A stretch of 64,000 bases of DNA from Candidatus Pseudoruminococcus merdavium (GTDB taxonomy: Bacteria > Bacillota > Clostridia > Oscillospirales > Ruminococcaceae). The stretch covers positions 62,001 to 126,000 of the forward strand of contig CAJFSS010000002.1 of the NCBI GenBank assembly GCA_904419745.1, written 5' to 3'. The translations under genes and the position numbers were made by a program. Below the pieces are notes generated by a model. It did no database searches and was not told where the DNA came from. It saw only the letters and a program-made list of their open reading frames with translations. Below are positions 26,803 to 33,886 of the stretch, one piece after another. Positions within the stretch are counted from its first letter, which is position 1. Every line of letters begins with the position of its first letter.

Positions 26803-27975
26803 ATGAAAAAAATTTTTCTGACATGGTTGTGTCTCGGCTTGCTGACAGTTCTGTCCGGTTGTGCATCTGCGGAGGAGATCTCTCCAACCAATCTGGTGAT
26901 TCTCTCCGGTTACCATGCAAATGCCCCGGTTCCGCGCTTTGAAAGCATTGTGGACGAAGTGATGGATACCTGTCTTGGATATGGAAGCGTCAGTGTCCTT
27001 GTAAATGACGGAGAACCATATATGGCTTTTCAGCAAGTCTTTGAAAAACCAAGTAAAGATATTAGTGAAAGTAAAAGAAAATCCATTGCTACCAGTCAGG
27101 CTCAATCGGTCTATGATGCGCTGTCAGCTTCTGCCGCCAAAACACCCGAATGTGATTTTCTTGGAGCTCTGCAGCTTGCAAAACGGGCCCTTTCTACCCA
27201 GGAAGGAAATAAAAAACTTCTCATCCTGGACAGTGGCTTTTCTACAGCGGGGTTACTTGATTTTACGCAAAACAATTTGCTGGATGCAGATCCCCAGACC
27301 GTGGGAAGCCTGTTAAAAGAGAGACGGGCGCTTCCGGATTTAACTGGGGTGGAAATCATCTGGATGGGACTTGGCGATGTGGAGAAACCACAGGACACGC
27401 CTTCCGCAGCTACCCGTCAGAAGCTTAAGGAATTATACCAGGCCATTTTGGACGAATGCGGGGCCTCTGTTACTTTTGACGAAACCCTTTCCTCCGGTCA
27501 GACAGCCGGAGAATCCCTTCCCTCCGTTACCCCTGTCACACTGCTGGAAGAACCGGCTTTGTTGACCTCTTCTACCGCTGTGGTATTTACTGAAAAGGAG
27601 CTTGCTTTTCGACCGGATTCCACGGAATTGGCAGATCCTGCCCAGGCAAAGGAGGCATTGGCACCTGTCACAGAATACCTCTTGTCAGACAGCGGACATC
27701 AACTTTTACTGGCGGGTACAACCGCAACGGTTGGAAATCAGCAGGACTGCATCCAATTCAGTGCAGCCAGAGCGCTATCGGTAAAAGAATACCTGGTATC
27801 TGCCGGGGTGTCTTCCCGGCAGATTCAGACCCTGGGACTGGGATATGAAAATCGTTTTCATGTCCCGGATACTAACCCGGATGGGACACTCAATGAAAAT
27901 GCATCGGTAAACCGCAGCGTCATTGTACTCCCCATGGATTCCCCACTGGCTGTAGAATTGTTGGAAGGACAGTGA
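26803..27975 (+). CDS. Lipoprotein with OmpA-C-like peptidoglycan-binding domain
   Basis: The 390-residue precursor has a signal peptide with lipobox LSGC. The middle region (about 30-235) alternates strands and helices and begins LVILSGYHANAP. It resembles a degenerate von Willebrand A fold without a full DxSxS site. The last 130 residues match the OmpA/MotB C-terminal domain: ELAFRPDSTEL, then ARALSVKEYLVSAGV and GLGYENR, ending in NRSVIVLP. Such domains bind peptidoglycan. In a Gram-positive cell it would tie a membrane complex to the wall. The start follows AAAAGGAGGAG. It is the last gene of the operon. Confidence 0.75.
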   Translation: MKKIFLTWLCLGLLTVLSGCASAEEISPTNLVILSGYHANAPVPRFESIVDEVMDTCLGYGSVSVLVNDGEPYMAFQQVFEKPSKDISESKRKSIATSQAQSVYDALSASAAKTPECDFLGALQLAKRALSTQEGNKKLLILDSGFSTAGLLDFTQNNLLDADPQTVGSLLKERRALPDLTGVEIIWMGLGDVEKPQDTPSAATRQKLKELYQAILDECGASVTFDETLSSGQTAGESLPSVTPVTLLEEPALLTSSTAVVFTEKELAFRPDSTELADPAQAKEALAPVTEYLLSDSGHQLLLAGTTATVGNQQDCIQFSAARALSVKEYLVSAGVSSRQIQTLGLGYENRFHVPDTNPDGTLNENASVNRSVIVLPMDSPLAVELLEGQ

Positions 27976-28062
27976 GAGAAACAGGGATCCCTTTTTGAAA
28001 GATGCTGTTTGAGGGATAGGATGGAGCAATTTGGAAATGAAGATGGAAGTGTGATTTACAAA

Positions 28063-28093
28063 AAAGAGGAGACGGGGCTGCCGTCTCCTCTTT
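28063..28093 (+). terminator. Terminator of the OmpA-like operon
   Basis: Stem AAAGAGGAGACGG with its complement, five-base loop, followed by seven or more T residues; it also faces the convergent glyS gene. Confidence 0.88.
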
Positions 28094-28118
28094 TTTTACT
28101 CCTGTCAACAACAAGAAA

Positions 28119-29504
28119 TTAAAACTCAATTTTCTCTTGTACGTATTCCACCAGTTTGTCTATGGCAATGCGTTCCTGCTGCATGGTGTCACGATCCCGG
28201 ACTGTAACGCAGCCATCGCTTTCGCTGTCAAAATCATAAGTGATACAGAAAGGAGTCCCGATCTCATCCTGGCGGCGATAGCGTTTCCCAATGGAGCCGG
28301 CCTCGTCATACTCTACCATGAAGTGCTTGGAAAGCATGGAATAAACCTCCTGCGCTTTTGCGCTGAGTTTTTTGGACAGTGGGAGGACGGCTGCTTTAAA
28401 CGGAGCAAGGGCAGGATGTAGATGAAGCACAACGCGGGTGTCGTTTTTCTGCTCGTCAACAACTTCTTCATCGTAGGCGTCACACAGGAATGCAAGCGCG
28501 ACACGATCACAGCCAAGGGAGGGTTCCACAACATAGGGAAGATACCGTTCATTTGTCTCTGGATCAAAATAGGTCAGATCCTTGCCAGAGTGTTCCTGAT
28601 GGCGCCCCAGATCGTAATCAGTACGGTCTGCAATTCCCCAGAGTTCTCCCCATCCAAATGGGAACAGAAATTCAATGTCGGTTGTGGCTTTGGAGTAGAA
28701 AGAAAGCTCCTCTTTCTCATGATCGCGCAGGCGCATGTTTTCCTCTTTCATTCCGAGATTTATCAGCCAGTCACGGCAAAAACCACGCCAGTATTCAAAC
28801 CATTCCAAGTCAGTATCCGGTTTGCAGAAGAATTCCAGTTCCATCTGTTCAAATTCACGGGTACGGAACGTAAAATTGCCCGGAGTAATTTCGTTGCGGA
28901 AGGATTTTCCGATCTGACAGACGCCAAACGGAACTTTTTTCCGGGTAGTGCGCTGGACGTTTAAAAAGTTAACAAAAATTCCCTGTGCAGTTTCCGGACG
29001 GAGATAGAGCTCATTTTTTGCATCTTCCGTGACGCCCTGGAAGGTTTTGAACATCAGGTTGAACTTGCGGATCTCTGTAAAATTGGTGCTGCCGCAGTCC
29101 GGGCATTTGATCCCGTTTTCCCTGATGAATTCCATCATTTTTTCATTGCTCCAGCCATCCGCAGGTTCCCCGGTGAAATCCTCAATCAGCTTGTCCGCAC
29201 GATGACGGCTTTTGCAGTCCCGGCAGTCCATCAGGGGATCGGAAAAACCGCCTACATGTCCGGAGGCAACCCATACTTCCGGGTTCATGAGGATTGCAGA
29301 ATCGAGCCCTACATTATAAGGGCATTCCTGGACAAATTTTTTCATCCAAGCGCGTTTTACATTGTTTTTGAACTCGACGCCGAGCGGACCATAGTCCCAG
29401 GAGTTAGACAGTCCACCATAAATTTCAGATCCCGCAAAAATATATCCTCTTCCCTTACACAGGGCAACAATTTTTTCCATGGTCTTTTCTGAATTTTTTA
29501 ACAT
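28119..29504 (-). CDS. glyS: Glycyl-tRNA synthetase (eukaryotic/archaeal type, single chain)
   Basis: The 461-residue class II enzyme charges tRNA-Gly. It shows motif 1-like opening ([21 protein letters not shown]), the zinc-type Cys pairs (CRDCKS and CPDCGS), motif 2 ([20 protein letters not shown]) and the closing motif 3 region near [10 protein letters not shown]. Its C-terminal anticodon-binding domain contains [14 protein letters not shown]. The single-chain type is common in Firmicutes such as Clostridia. GGGGGAG precedes the ATG. It has its own promoter and a structured 110-base leader without T-box consensus. Confidence 0.95.
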   Translation of the reverse strand: MLKNSEKTMEKIVALCKGRGYIFAGSEIYGGLSNSWDYGPLGVEFKNNVKRAWMKKFVQECPYNVGLDSAILMNPEVWVASGHVGGFSDPLMDCRDCKSRHRADKLIEDFTGEPADGWSNEKMMEFIRENGIKCPDCGSTNFTEIRKFNLMFKTFQGVTEDAKNELYLRPETAQGIFVNFLNVQRTTRKKVPFGVCQIGKSFRNEITPGNFTFRTREFEQMELEFFCKPDTDLEWFEYWRGFCRDWLINLGMKEENMRLRDHEKEELSFYSKATTDIEFLFPFGWGELWGIADRTDYDLGRHQEHSGKDLTYFDPETNERYLPYVVEPSLGCDRVALAFLCDAYDEEVVDEQKNDTRVVLHLHPALAPFKAAVLPLSKKLSAKAQEVYSMLSKHFMVEYDEAGSIGKRYRRQDEIGTPFCITYDFDSESDGCVTVRDRDTMQQERIAIDKLVEYVQEKIEF

Positions 29505-29649
29505 AGTGCTCCCCCTAAATGATTACAAAATAGCGATTTTATCGTAATCTTAGCCATACTGGATAGTATGGTTTTGGCATTGAAATAAAAACGGCTTTCC
29601 TACAATTAGACAGTATTTACAGTGTAAGAAAAAAATGGGATAAAGTCAA
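29505..29649 (-). promoter_or_regulatory. glyS promoter and structured leader
   Basis: On the minus strand TTGACT (29649-29644), 17-base spacer and TACACT (29626-29621). The leader of about 110 bases contains two hairpins: CCATACT/AGTATGG and a longer GATTAC...GTAATC stem close to the ribosome site. No T-box GGTGG-type sequence was seen. Confidence 0.6.
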
Positions 29650-29744
29650 GAAAAAACCGCAATATTTCAGGAAAAACCGTGTGGACAAACAAAACAATCA
29701 CATAGAACAATTTGAGCGTTTATAAAAAAATCGAAAAACTCCAG

Positions 29745-29773
29745 TTGACATTTTGAAAACTGTAGGCTATAAT
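29745..29773 (+). promoter_or_regulatory. Promoter of the tRNA operon
   Basis: Consensus TTGACA (29745-29750), 17-base spacer, TATAAT (29768-29773), 33 bases before the first tRNA. Confidence 0.92.
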
Positions 29774-29806
29774 AATATAGCTCGATTTCGAGTGAAAAAA
29801 TACTAT

Positions 29807-29883
29807 CGAGGTGTAACTCAGTTTGGTAGAGTGCTTGGTTTGGGACCAAGATGCCGCAGGTTCGAGTCCTGTCACCTCGACCA
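29807..29883 (+). tRNA. tRNA-Pro (TGG)
   Basis: Seven-base acceptor stem CGAGGTG/CACCTCG, anticodon stem CTTGG/CCAAG with loop TTTGGGA giving anticodon TGG, T-loop GTTCGAGTC, encoded CCA end. Confidence 0.95.
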
Positions 29884-29951
29884 TTTTAAAAAGGTGAAAA
29901 AATGTCTTGACAAGCAGGACAAGGGTTGATATAATAAAATCCGTCGCTTGT

Positions 29952-30027
29952 GCTGGTGTAGCTCAGCTGGTAGAGCAGCTGATTTGTAATCAGCAGGTCG
30001 GGGGTTCGAATCCGTCCACCAGCTCCA
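29952..30027 (+). tRNA. tRNA-Thr (TGT)
   Basis: Acceptor stem GCTGGTG/CACCAGC, anticodon stem GCTGA/TCAGC with anticodon TGT, T-loop GTTCGAATC, encoded CCA. Confidence 0.95.
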
Positions 30028-30043
30028 CCTTTTAATTGAATAT

Positions 30044-30128
30044 GGGAGAGTTCCCGAGTGGCCAAAGGGGGCAGACTGTAAATCTGTTGTCGCTGACTTC
30101 AGTGGTTCGAATCCACTCTCTCCCACCA
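30044..30128 (+). tRNA. tRNA-Tyr (GTA)
   Basis: Acceptor stem GGGAGAG/CTCTCCC, anticodon GTA in loop CTGTAAA, long class II variable arm, T-loop GTTCGAATC, encoded CCA. Last of the three-tRNA operon. Confidence 0.95.
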
Positions 30129-30131
30129 ACG

Positions 30132-30161
30132 AAAGCCGACATGTTTTGACATGTCGGCTTT
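30132..30161 (+). terminator. Terminator of the tRNA operon
   Basis: Perfect 13-base stem (AAAGCCGACATGT with its complement), four-base loop, followed by T residues. Confidence 0.88.
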
Positions 30162-30189
30162 TTACAACAATAATTTGGAGATTAGAGTC

Positions 30190-30285
30190 ATGAACAAAAA
30201 CCAAAAAGGTTACTGAATTTATTCGGTTGTTGCTGTAATCTTTGGAATGGCACTATTAGCTTTTGTAGCTTATCTGATATTATAA
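30190..30285 (+). pseudogene. Small membrane peptide gene with in-frame stop
   Basis: After TTGGAG, an ATG opens MNKNQKGY then a TGA. Ignoring the TGA the frame continues with IYSVVAVIFGMALLAFVAYL, a single membrane helix, and stops after 31 codons. A Trp codon changed to TGA is the simplest explanation. The broken gene marks the left side of a decayed accessory region next to the tRNA operon. Confidence 0.5.
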
Positions 30286-30298
30286 TACTGTTATAAAA

Positions 30299-30650
30299 TT
30301 GTCCGAAAGAGACTTTTCTAACAACACCGTCATTCAAGCATTAATTACTTTATTTGTTACAGTTTTTCTTGGCGGCTATTTTTCTAAATGGCTAGAACGT
30401 AGAAATGCTAAAAAGATGGAGTTGTATAAAATTCAAACTGAAACTTCCATAAAACTGATAGATATAGGAAGCGAATATCTTTATAATCCGCAAGAAAATA
30501 TCAAAAGATTGCTTATTGCTGAGTCCTGCAAAGTAAAATTATATTTTTCAGACAACGTTTTAAAAGGCACTAAAAGAGTATATTATGTCAAGAAGTGAAG
30601 AATGTTATAATGCTCTAATAGAGGAATTGAGAAAAAATATAAAAAATTGA
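30299..30650 (+). pseudogene. Frameshifted small membrane-anchored protein
   Basis: A TTG-initiated frame of 99 codons has one membrane helix (VIQALITLFVTVFLGGYF) and a basic cytoplasmic part, stopping at 30598. A frame shifted by one, starting at the overlapping ATG near 30586, continues with SEECYNALIEELRKNIKN to 30650 and completes the helical tail in the expected style. No good ribosome site is seen. It is probably a decayed gene rather than two short ones. Confidence 0.45.
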
Positions 30651-30710
30651 CGTTTTAATATCTCTTGTTTAACAAAAATAGGCATCTAAAGTGTCCACCC
30701 TTTCCTGATT

Positions 30711-30739
30711 GAGTCCGAACACAATTCGCGTTCGGACTC
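30711..30739 (+). terminator. Terminator hairpin
   Basis: Ten-base stem GAGTCCGAAC with its complement and nine-base loop, followed by seven T residues; probably the end of the decayed genes upstream. Confidence 0.85.
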
Positions 30740-30800
30740 TTTTTTTGCTTAGACATAAAGCTTACGTTGGAAGCAATATCTAAAATCTCCCCCTTGTAAG

Positions 30801-30830
30801 AACGGCAATATTCTTTGGAATATTGCCGTT
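30801..30830 (+). terminator. Second terminator hairpin
   Basis: Stem AACGGCAATATTC with its complement, small loop, followed by a long T-run. With the preceding one it insulates the SOS-controlled gene from upstream transcription. Confidence 0.85.
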
Positions 30831-30870
30831 TTTTTGTTTTTTCTCTTTTATTCCAACTCAAAAAAGATAT

Positions 30871-30899
30871 TTGACAGAAAAGAACAAATGTTCTACACT
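30871..30899 (+). promoter_or_regulatory. Promoter with embedded LexA (SOS) box
   Basis: TTGACA (30871-30876), 17-base spacer, TACACT (30894-30899). Inside the spacer lies GAACAAATGTTC (30882-30893), a perfect GAAC-N4-GTTC Firmicutes LexA operator that ends at the -10. LexA bound here would block RNA polymerase, so the following gene should be induced by DNA damage. Confidence 0.8.
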
Positions 30900-30954
30900 G
30901 TAAATAGAGAAGGAATCCGGATCGTCACACATAATGGAAAATTGAGGAGGAACT

Positions 30955-32355
30955 ATGACAGAAGAAAACTATTACTACCGGACAAGCCCAATGTTTTTAA
31001 GGAACCAGTTTCGGGGTTCAGGCAAATTTGATATTCCGATTATCCCAAAGGCTGAATTTTCGGACAGTGAACTTGAAAATTTATTGTTGATCGGTTTTGA
31101 CAAGGCCAAAAACGATGAGAAAAATTTGGACAGAATCGTCCACTTTTTTCTGTATGATTACAAGTTTGAAAAAATTTGGAGCAGGCCTGACGATTATGTG
31201 GAAAAACTGAAACAATATAAAGGCGTATTATCTCCGGATTTCAGTATGTATCTTGAAATGAACAGGACATTACAGCTGTACAATACGTTTCGTAACCGCT
31301 GGTGCGGCGCGTATTTGGCGGAGAAAGGGATCAGAGTGATTCCCACAGTGAATTGGGGAGACGAAACTACCTTTGATTTTTGCTTTGAGGGAATTCCAAA
31401 GGGGAGTGTTGTGGCGGTTTCCACCTATATGGTGCAGGAGCATAACCATCATTCCGACCAGAAGGAATTCTTTTTGAAAGGGTATCAGGAAATGCTCAAA
31501 CGGATTGAACCTGCTAAAATTATCTGTTACAGTGAGCCGTTCCCGGAAATGCAGGGGGAGATTATCCATGTGGATTATGAGCTGAGCGGCTGGAAATACC
31601 AGAGGAAAGGCCGGGAAAGCTTGTACAGAAAGCGCACCAATGATACAATGGTATACAAAACAACCATACAACCGGATGATTTTTGGATGACAGTATATAA
31701 GGGAACCGGCAGCGCCTATGGCGGACAATGGAAACCGAAAAAATCAGATGACGAACGCTTTTTGGGTAAACCTGGAGAAATCAAAGTGACTTATGATAAA
31801 AATGGAGAAAAAAGACTGACCAAAATAGGTGCAGATGGAAGAACTGTAAAAGAACGACATTTTAGCTATCATAATAAGGAATGGTGTCATACAAATCCTC
31901 ATGATCACATCATACTATGGGATAATCCGATCGGTCATCCAGATCCGCAGGGTCCGATCAATTACCCGGACGGCGCGCCGGAGTTTAAATATTATCTGGG
32001 AGATGAATACGGAATGAGTAAATTCACAGTCATAAACGGAAGCAATTCCTTTGAAGACGATCGTTTTAAAACAATCAGCGAGTTTCAATGGTGTATGAAA
32101 TTTCATGGTGAAGTGGAATTTGAGTGGAAAGGAAAATCCTATTCTATTACGCATCCTGAAGGGAGAATTAACATAGGGGAAGGTTGTTATGAAAAAGATG
32201 GAAAATATTATAATGTAATCAGTCATACGGAATATACACCGGGTGAGGGTGATTTGTGGGGAGATACTGCGGATGATATCCTGGAATTTGATGTAGGAGG
32301 GGATAAACTCCGTGATGTAATCACTCAGGTGAAAGTGTGGTCACGGTCGATTTAG
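30955..32355 (+). CDS. SOS-controlled DUF4417 protein with C-terminal repeat domain
   Basis: The 466-residue protein starts after GAGGAGG. Residues about 20-235 match the DUF4417 pattern: LLIGFDKA, VHFFLYDYKFEKIW, LSPDFSMYLEMN, NRWCGAYL, IPTVNWG and GSVVAVST. A middle part (about 270-345) is rich in Gly, His, Trp and Pro and ends in a His cluster, YHNKEWCHTNPHDH, which looks like a nuclease- or metal-type toxin segment (inference). The last 114 residues, from an internal Met at 32014, are the same domain encoded by the three genes downstream. There is no signal peptide. SOS control plus downstream copies suggest a toxin or bacteriocin-like effector with immunity, but catalytic activity is unproven. 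Confidence 0.8.
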   Translation: MTEENYYYRTSPMFLRNQFRGSGKFDIPIIPKAEFSDSELENLLLIGFDKAKNDEKNLDRIVHFFLYDYKFEKIWSRPDDYVEKLKQYKGVLSPDFSMYLEMNRTLQLYNTFRNRWCGAYLAEKGIRVIPTVNWGDETTFDFCFEGIPKGSVVAVSTYMVQEHNHHSDQKEFFLKGYQEMLKRIEPAKIICYSEPFPEMQGEIIHVDYELSGWKYQRKGRESLYRKRTNDTMVYKTTIQPDDFWMTVYKGTGSAYGGQWKPKKSDDERFLGKPGEIKVTYDKNGEKRLTKIGADGRTVKERHFSYHNKEWCHTNPHDHIILWDNPIGHPDPQGPINYPDGAPEFKYYLGDEYGMSKFTVINGSNSFEDDRFKTISEFQWCMKFHGEVEFEWKGKSYSITHPEGRINIGEGCYEKDGKYYNVISHTEYTPGEGDLWGDTADDILEFDVGGDKLRDVITQVKVWSRSI

Positions 32356-32440
32356 AATAAACTCTCTTATTTTCACAGATCCGATCAAATACCCGGACGG
32401 CGCGCCGGAGTTTAAATATTATCGGGGAGAAGGGTACAAA

Positions 32441-32779
32441 ATGAGTAAATTCACAGTTATAAACGGGAGTAATTCTTTTGAAGATAATCGTTTTAAAACG
32501 ATCAGTGAATTTCAATGGTGTGTGAACAACGGCGGTGAAGTGGAGTTCGAATGGAAAGGGAATCTATATGCAATTGTCCACCCGAATGATAGAATATTGA
32601 TCGGTATAGGTTATTATGAAAGGAATGGAAAATACTATAATCTGAATACAGACAAAGAGCATACCGAAGAGGACGAACTGTGGGGCGATACGGCCGACGA
32701 TATTCTGGAATTTGATGTGGGAGGAGATAAACTCCGGGATGTAATTACTCAGGTAAAAGTGCAGTGGCGGTCGATTTGA
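32441..32779 (+). CDS. Free copy 1 of the array domain (candidate immunity protein)
   Basis: The 112-residue acidic soluble protein is a homologue of the DUF4417 protein's C-terminal domain. The 55 bases before it repeat the tail of the upstream protein's middle region (YPDGAPEFKYY), so this unit was copied together with the end of the effector. The middle has changed most (NLYAIVHPNDRILIG and HTEEDELWGD). It ends VQWRSI where the others end VWSRSI. Translation may depend on GGGGAGAAGGG. Neutralising the upstream effector or related ones is plausible but not shown. Confidence 0.75.
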   Translation: MSKFTVINGSNSFEDNRFKTISEFQWCVNNGGEVEFEWKGNLYAIVHPNDRILIGIGYYERNGKYYNLNTDKEHTEEDELWGDTADDILEFDVGGDKLRDVITQVKVQWRSI

Positions 32780-32809
32780 TCTCTGCTGTTTAAAAGAGGT
32801 GTGTAGGAT

Positions 32810-33148
32810 ATGGAAAAAGACGCAGATAAAATGAGAATGAATTCTTTTGAAGATAATCGTTTTAAAACGATCAGTGAATTTCAATGGTGTGTGAACGACG
32901 GCGGTGAAGTAGAATTTGAATGGAAAGGAAATCAATATACCGTTTGTCATCCCGACGGCAGAATTAACATTGGGGCAGGTTGTTATGAAAAAGATGGAAA
33001 ATATTATAATATGAACACCAACGAAGAATATACCGAAGAGGATGAGTTGTGGGGAGATACGGCCGACGATATTCTGGAATTTGATGTGGGAGGAGATAAA
33101 CTCCGGGATGTAATCACCCAGGTGAAAGTGTGGTCGCGGTCGATTTGA
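32810..33148 (+). CDS. Free copy 2 of the array domain (candidate immunity protein)
   Basis: The 112-residue protein starts MEKDADKMRMNSFEDNRF instead of MSKFTVINGS but otherwise keeps the array domain. It follows GAGGTG. The central part (NQYTVCHPDGRINIGAG and NTNEEYTEEDELWGD) differs from the effector's own domain. It is 30 bases after copy 1, so translation from one array transcript is likely. Confidence 0.75.
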   Translation: MEKDADKMRMNSFEDNRFKTISEFQWCVNDGGEVEFEWKGNQYTVCHPDGRINIGAGCYEKDGKYYNMNTNEEYTEEDELWGDTADDILEFDVGGDKLRDVITQVKVWSRSI

Positions 33149-33178
33149 TCTCTGCTGTTTAAAAGAGGTGTGTAGGAT

Positions 33179-33520
33179 ATGGAAAAAGACGCAGATAAAA
33201 TGAGAATGAATTCTTTTGAAGACGATCGTTTTAAAACAATCAGCGAGTTTCAATGGTGTGTGAATGACGGCGGTGAAGTGGAATTTGAGTGGAAAGGAAA
33301 ATCCTATTCTATTACGCATCCTGAAGGGAGAATTAACATAGGGGAAGGTTGTTATAAAAAGGATGGAAAATATTATAATGTAATCAGTCATACGGAATAT
33401 ACACCGGGTGAGGGTGATTTGTGGGGAGATACTGCGGATGATATTCTGGAATTTGATGTGGGAGGGGATAAACTCCGTGATGTAATCACTCAGGTGAAAG
33501 TGTGGTCACGGTCGATTTGA
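33179..33520 (+). CDS. Free copy 3 of the array domain (candidate immunity protein)
   Basis: The 113-residue protein has the same new N-terminus as copy 2, but its body is almost identical to the C-terminal domain of the DUF4417 protein (KSYSITHPEGRINIGEGCY, TEYTPGEGDLWGD). It would therefore be the best partner for that protein. It looks like a hybrid of copy 2's start and the effector's domain, evidence of recombination within the array. It ends the array; a terminator lies 130 bases on. Confidence 0.78.
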   Translation: MEKDADKMRMNSFEDDRFKTISEFQWCVNDGGEVEFEWKGKSYSITHPEGRINIGEGCYKKDGKYYNVISHTEYTPGEGDLWGDTADDILEFDVGGDKLRDVITQVKVWSRSI

Positions 33521-33652
33521 TAATTACTGTATGAGAACTGATAGGAATTGCCGTGTGTTTTCAAGATTCGCAATATGATTTCTGAGTTTTTAAAAGCTTG
33601 TAAAACCAAAGAACTGTTGAATCGTTGAATATCATTCACTTCGCTTCATGGG
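33521..33652. other. Gene-free stretch after the array
   Basis: No start with a ribosome site was found. Short frames such as FLKACKTKELLNR look like the remains of a gene. Confidence 0.3.
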
Positions 33653-33653
33653 A

Positions 33654-33685
33654 AAAACCCGGCATGTCAAAACATGCCGGGTTTT
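33654..33685. terminator. Terminator at the right end of the array island
   Basis: Perfect stem AAAACCCGGCATG with its complement followed by six T residues. Its core CATGTCAAAACATG is the reverse complement of the core of the terminator after tRNA-Tyr. Confidence 0.88.
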
Positions 33686-33886
33686 TTAGGGGAAGATTGC
33701 AATATGGAAATGCGGTTGACTGCCTACTATAGATCCCCATGTGTTGGAGAACTCCGAAAACTTAAATTTGTTTTTGAATTTGGAATATTGCAGACGGCAA
33801 GTCACGGACAAGATTCAATCTTATAGCAACCGGGGATTCTATTTTGGGCATCCCACAATGGGGATTAGTATGGTAGAGGGATGGAG

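Larger units (their letters stand above)
32014..33520 (+). repeat. Four-unit tandem array of a ~112-residue domain
   Basis: The C-terminal domain of the DUF4417 protein (from 32014) recurs at 32441, 32810 and 33179. Starts of the three free genes are exactly 369 bases apart twice. Long stretches are identical, including FKTISEFQWC, LWGDTADDILEFDVGG and KLRDVITQVKV. The leader TCTCTGCTGTTTAAAAGAGG with the start region is repeated before 32810 and 33179. Differences concentrate in the middle (after the conserved HP), as expected if specificity differs. Confidence 0.92.

Noticed and set aside
29202-29492. Plus-strand frame inside glyS
   Set aside because: Antisense to conserved synthetase motifs, no independent signals.
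29505-29649. T-box riboswitch before glyS
   Set aside because: Hairpins are present, but the conserved T-box sequence that pairs with the tRNA end was not found.
30655-30861. Minus-strand frame between the decayed genes and the SOS promoter
   Set aside because: It runs through two terminator hairpins and lacks a ribosome site.
32564-33391. Long minus-strand frame across the array units
   Set aside because: It is a shadow: its repeats mirror the real genes on the plus strand, and it has no start signal.
32014-33520. CRISPR or simple tandem repeat interpretation of the array
   Set aside because: Units are 369 bases with intact reading frames, far larger than CRISPR repeats; no short repeat-spacer pattern exists anywhere in the window.
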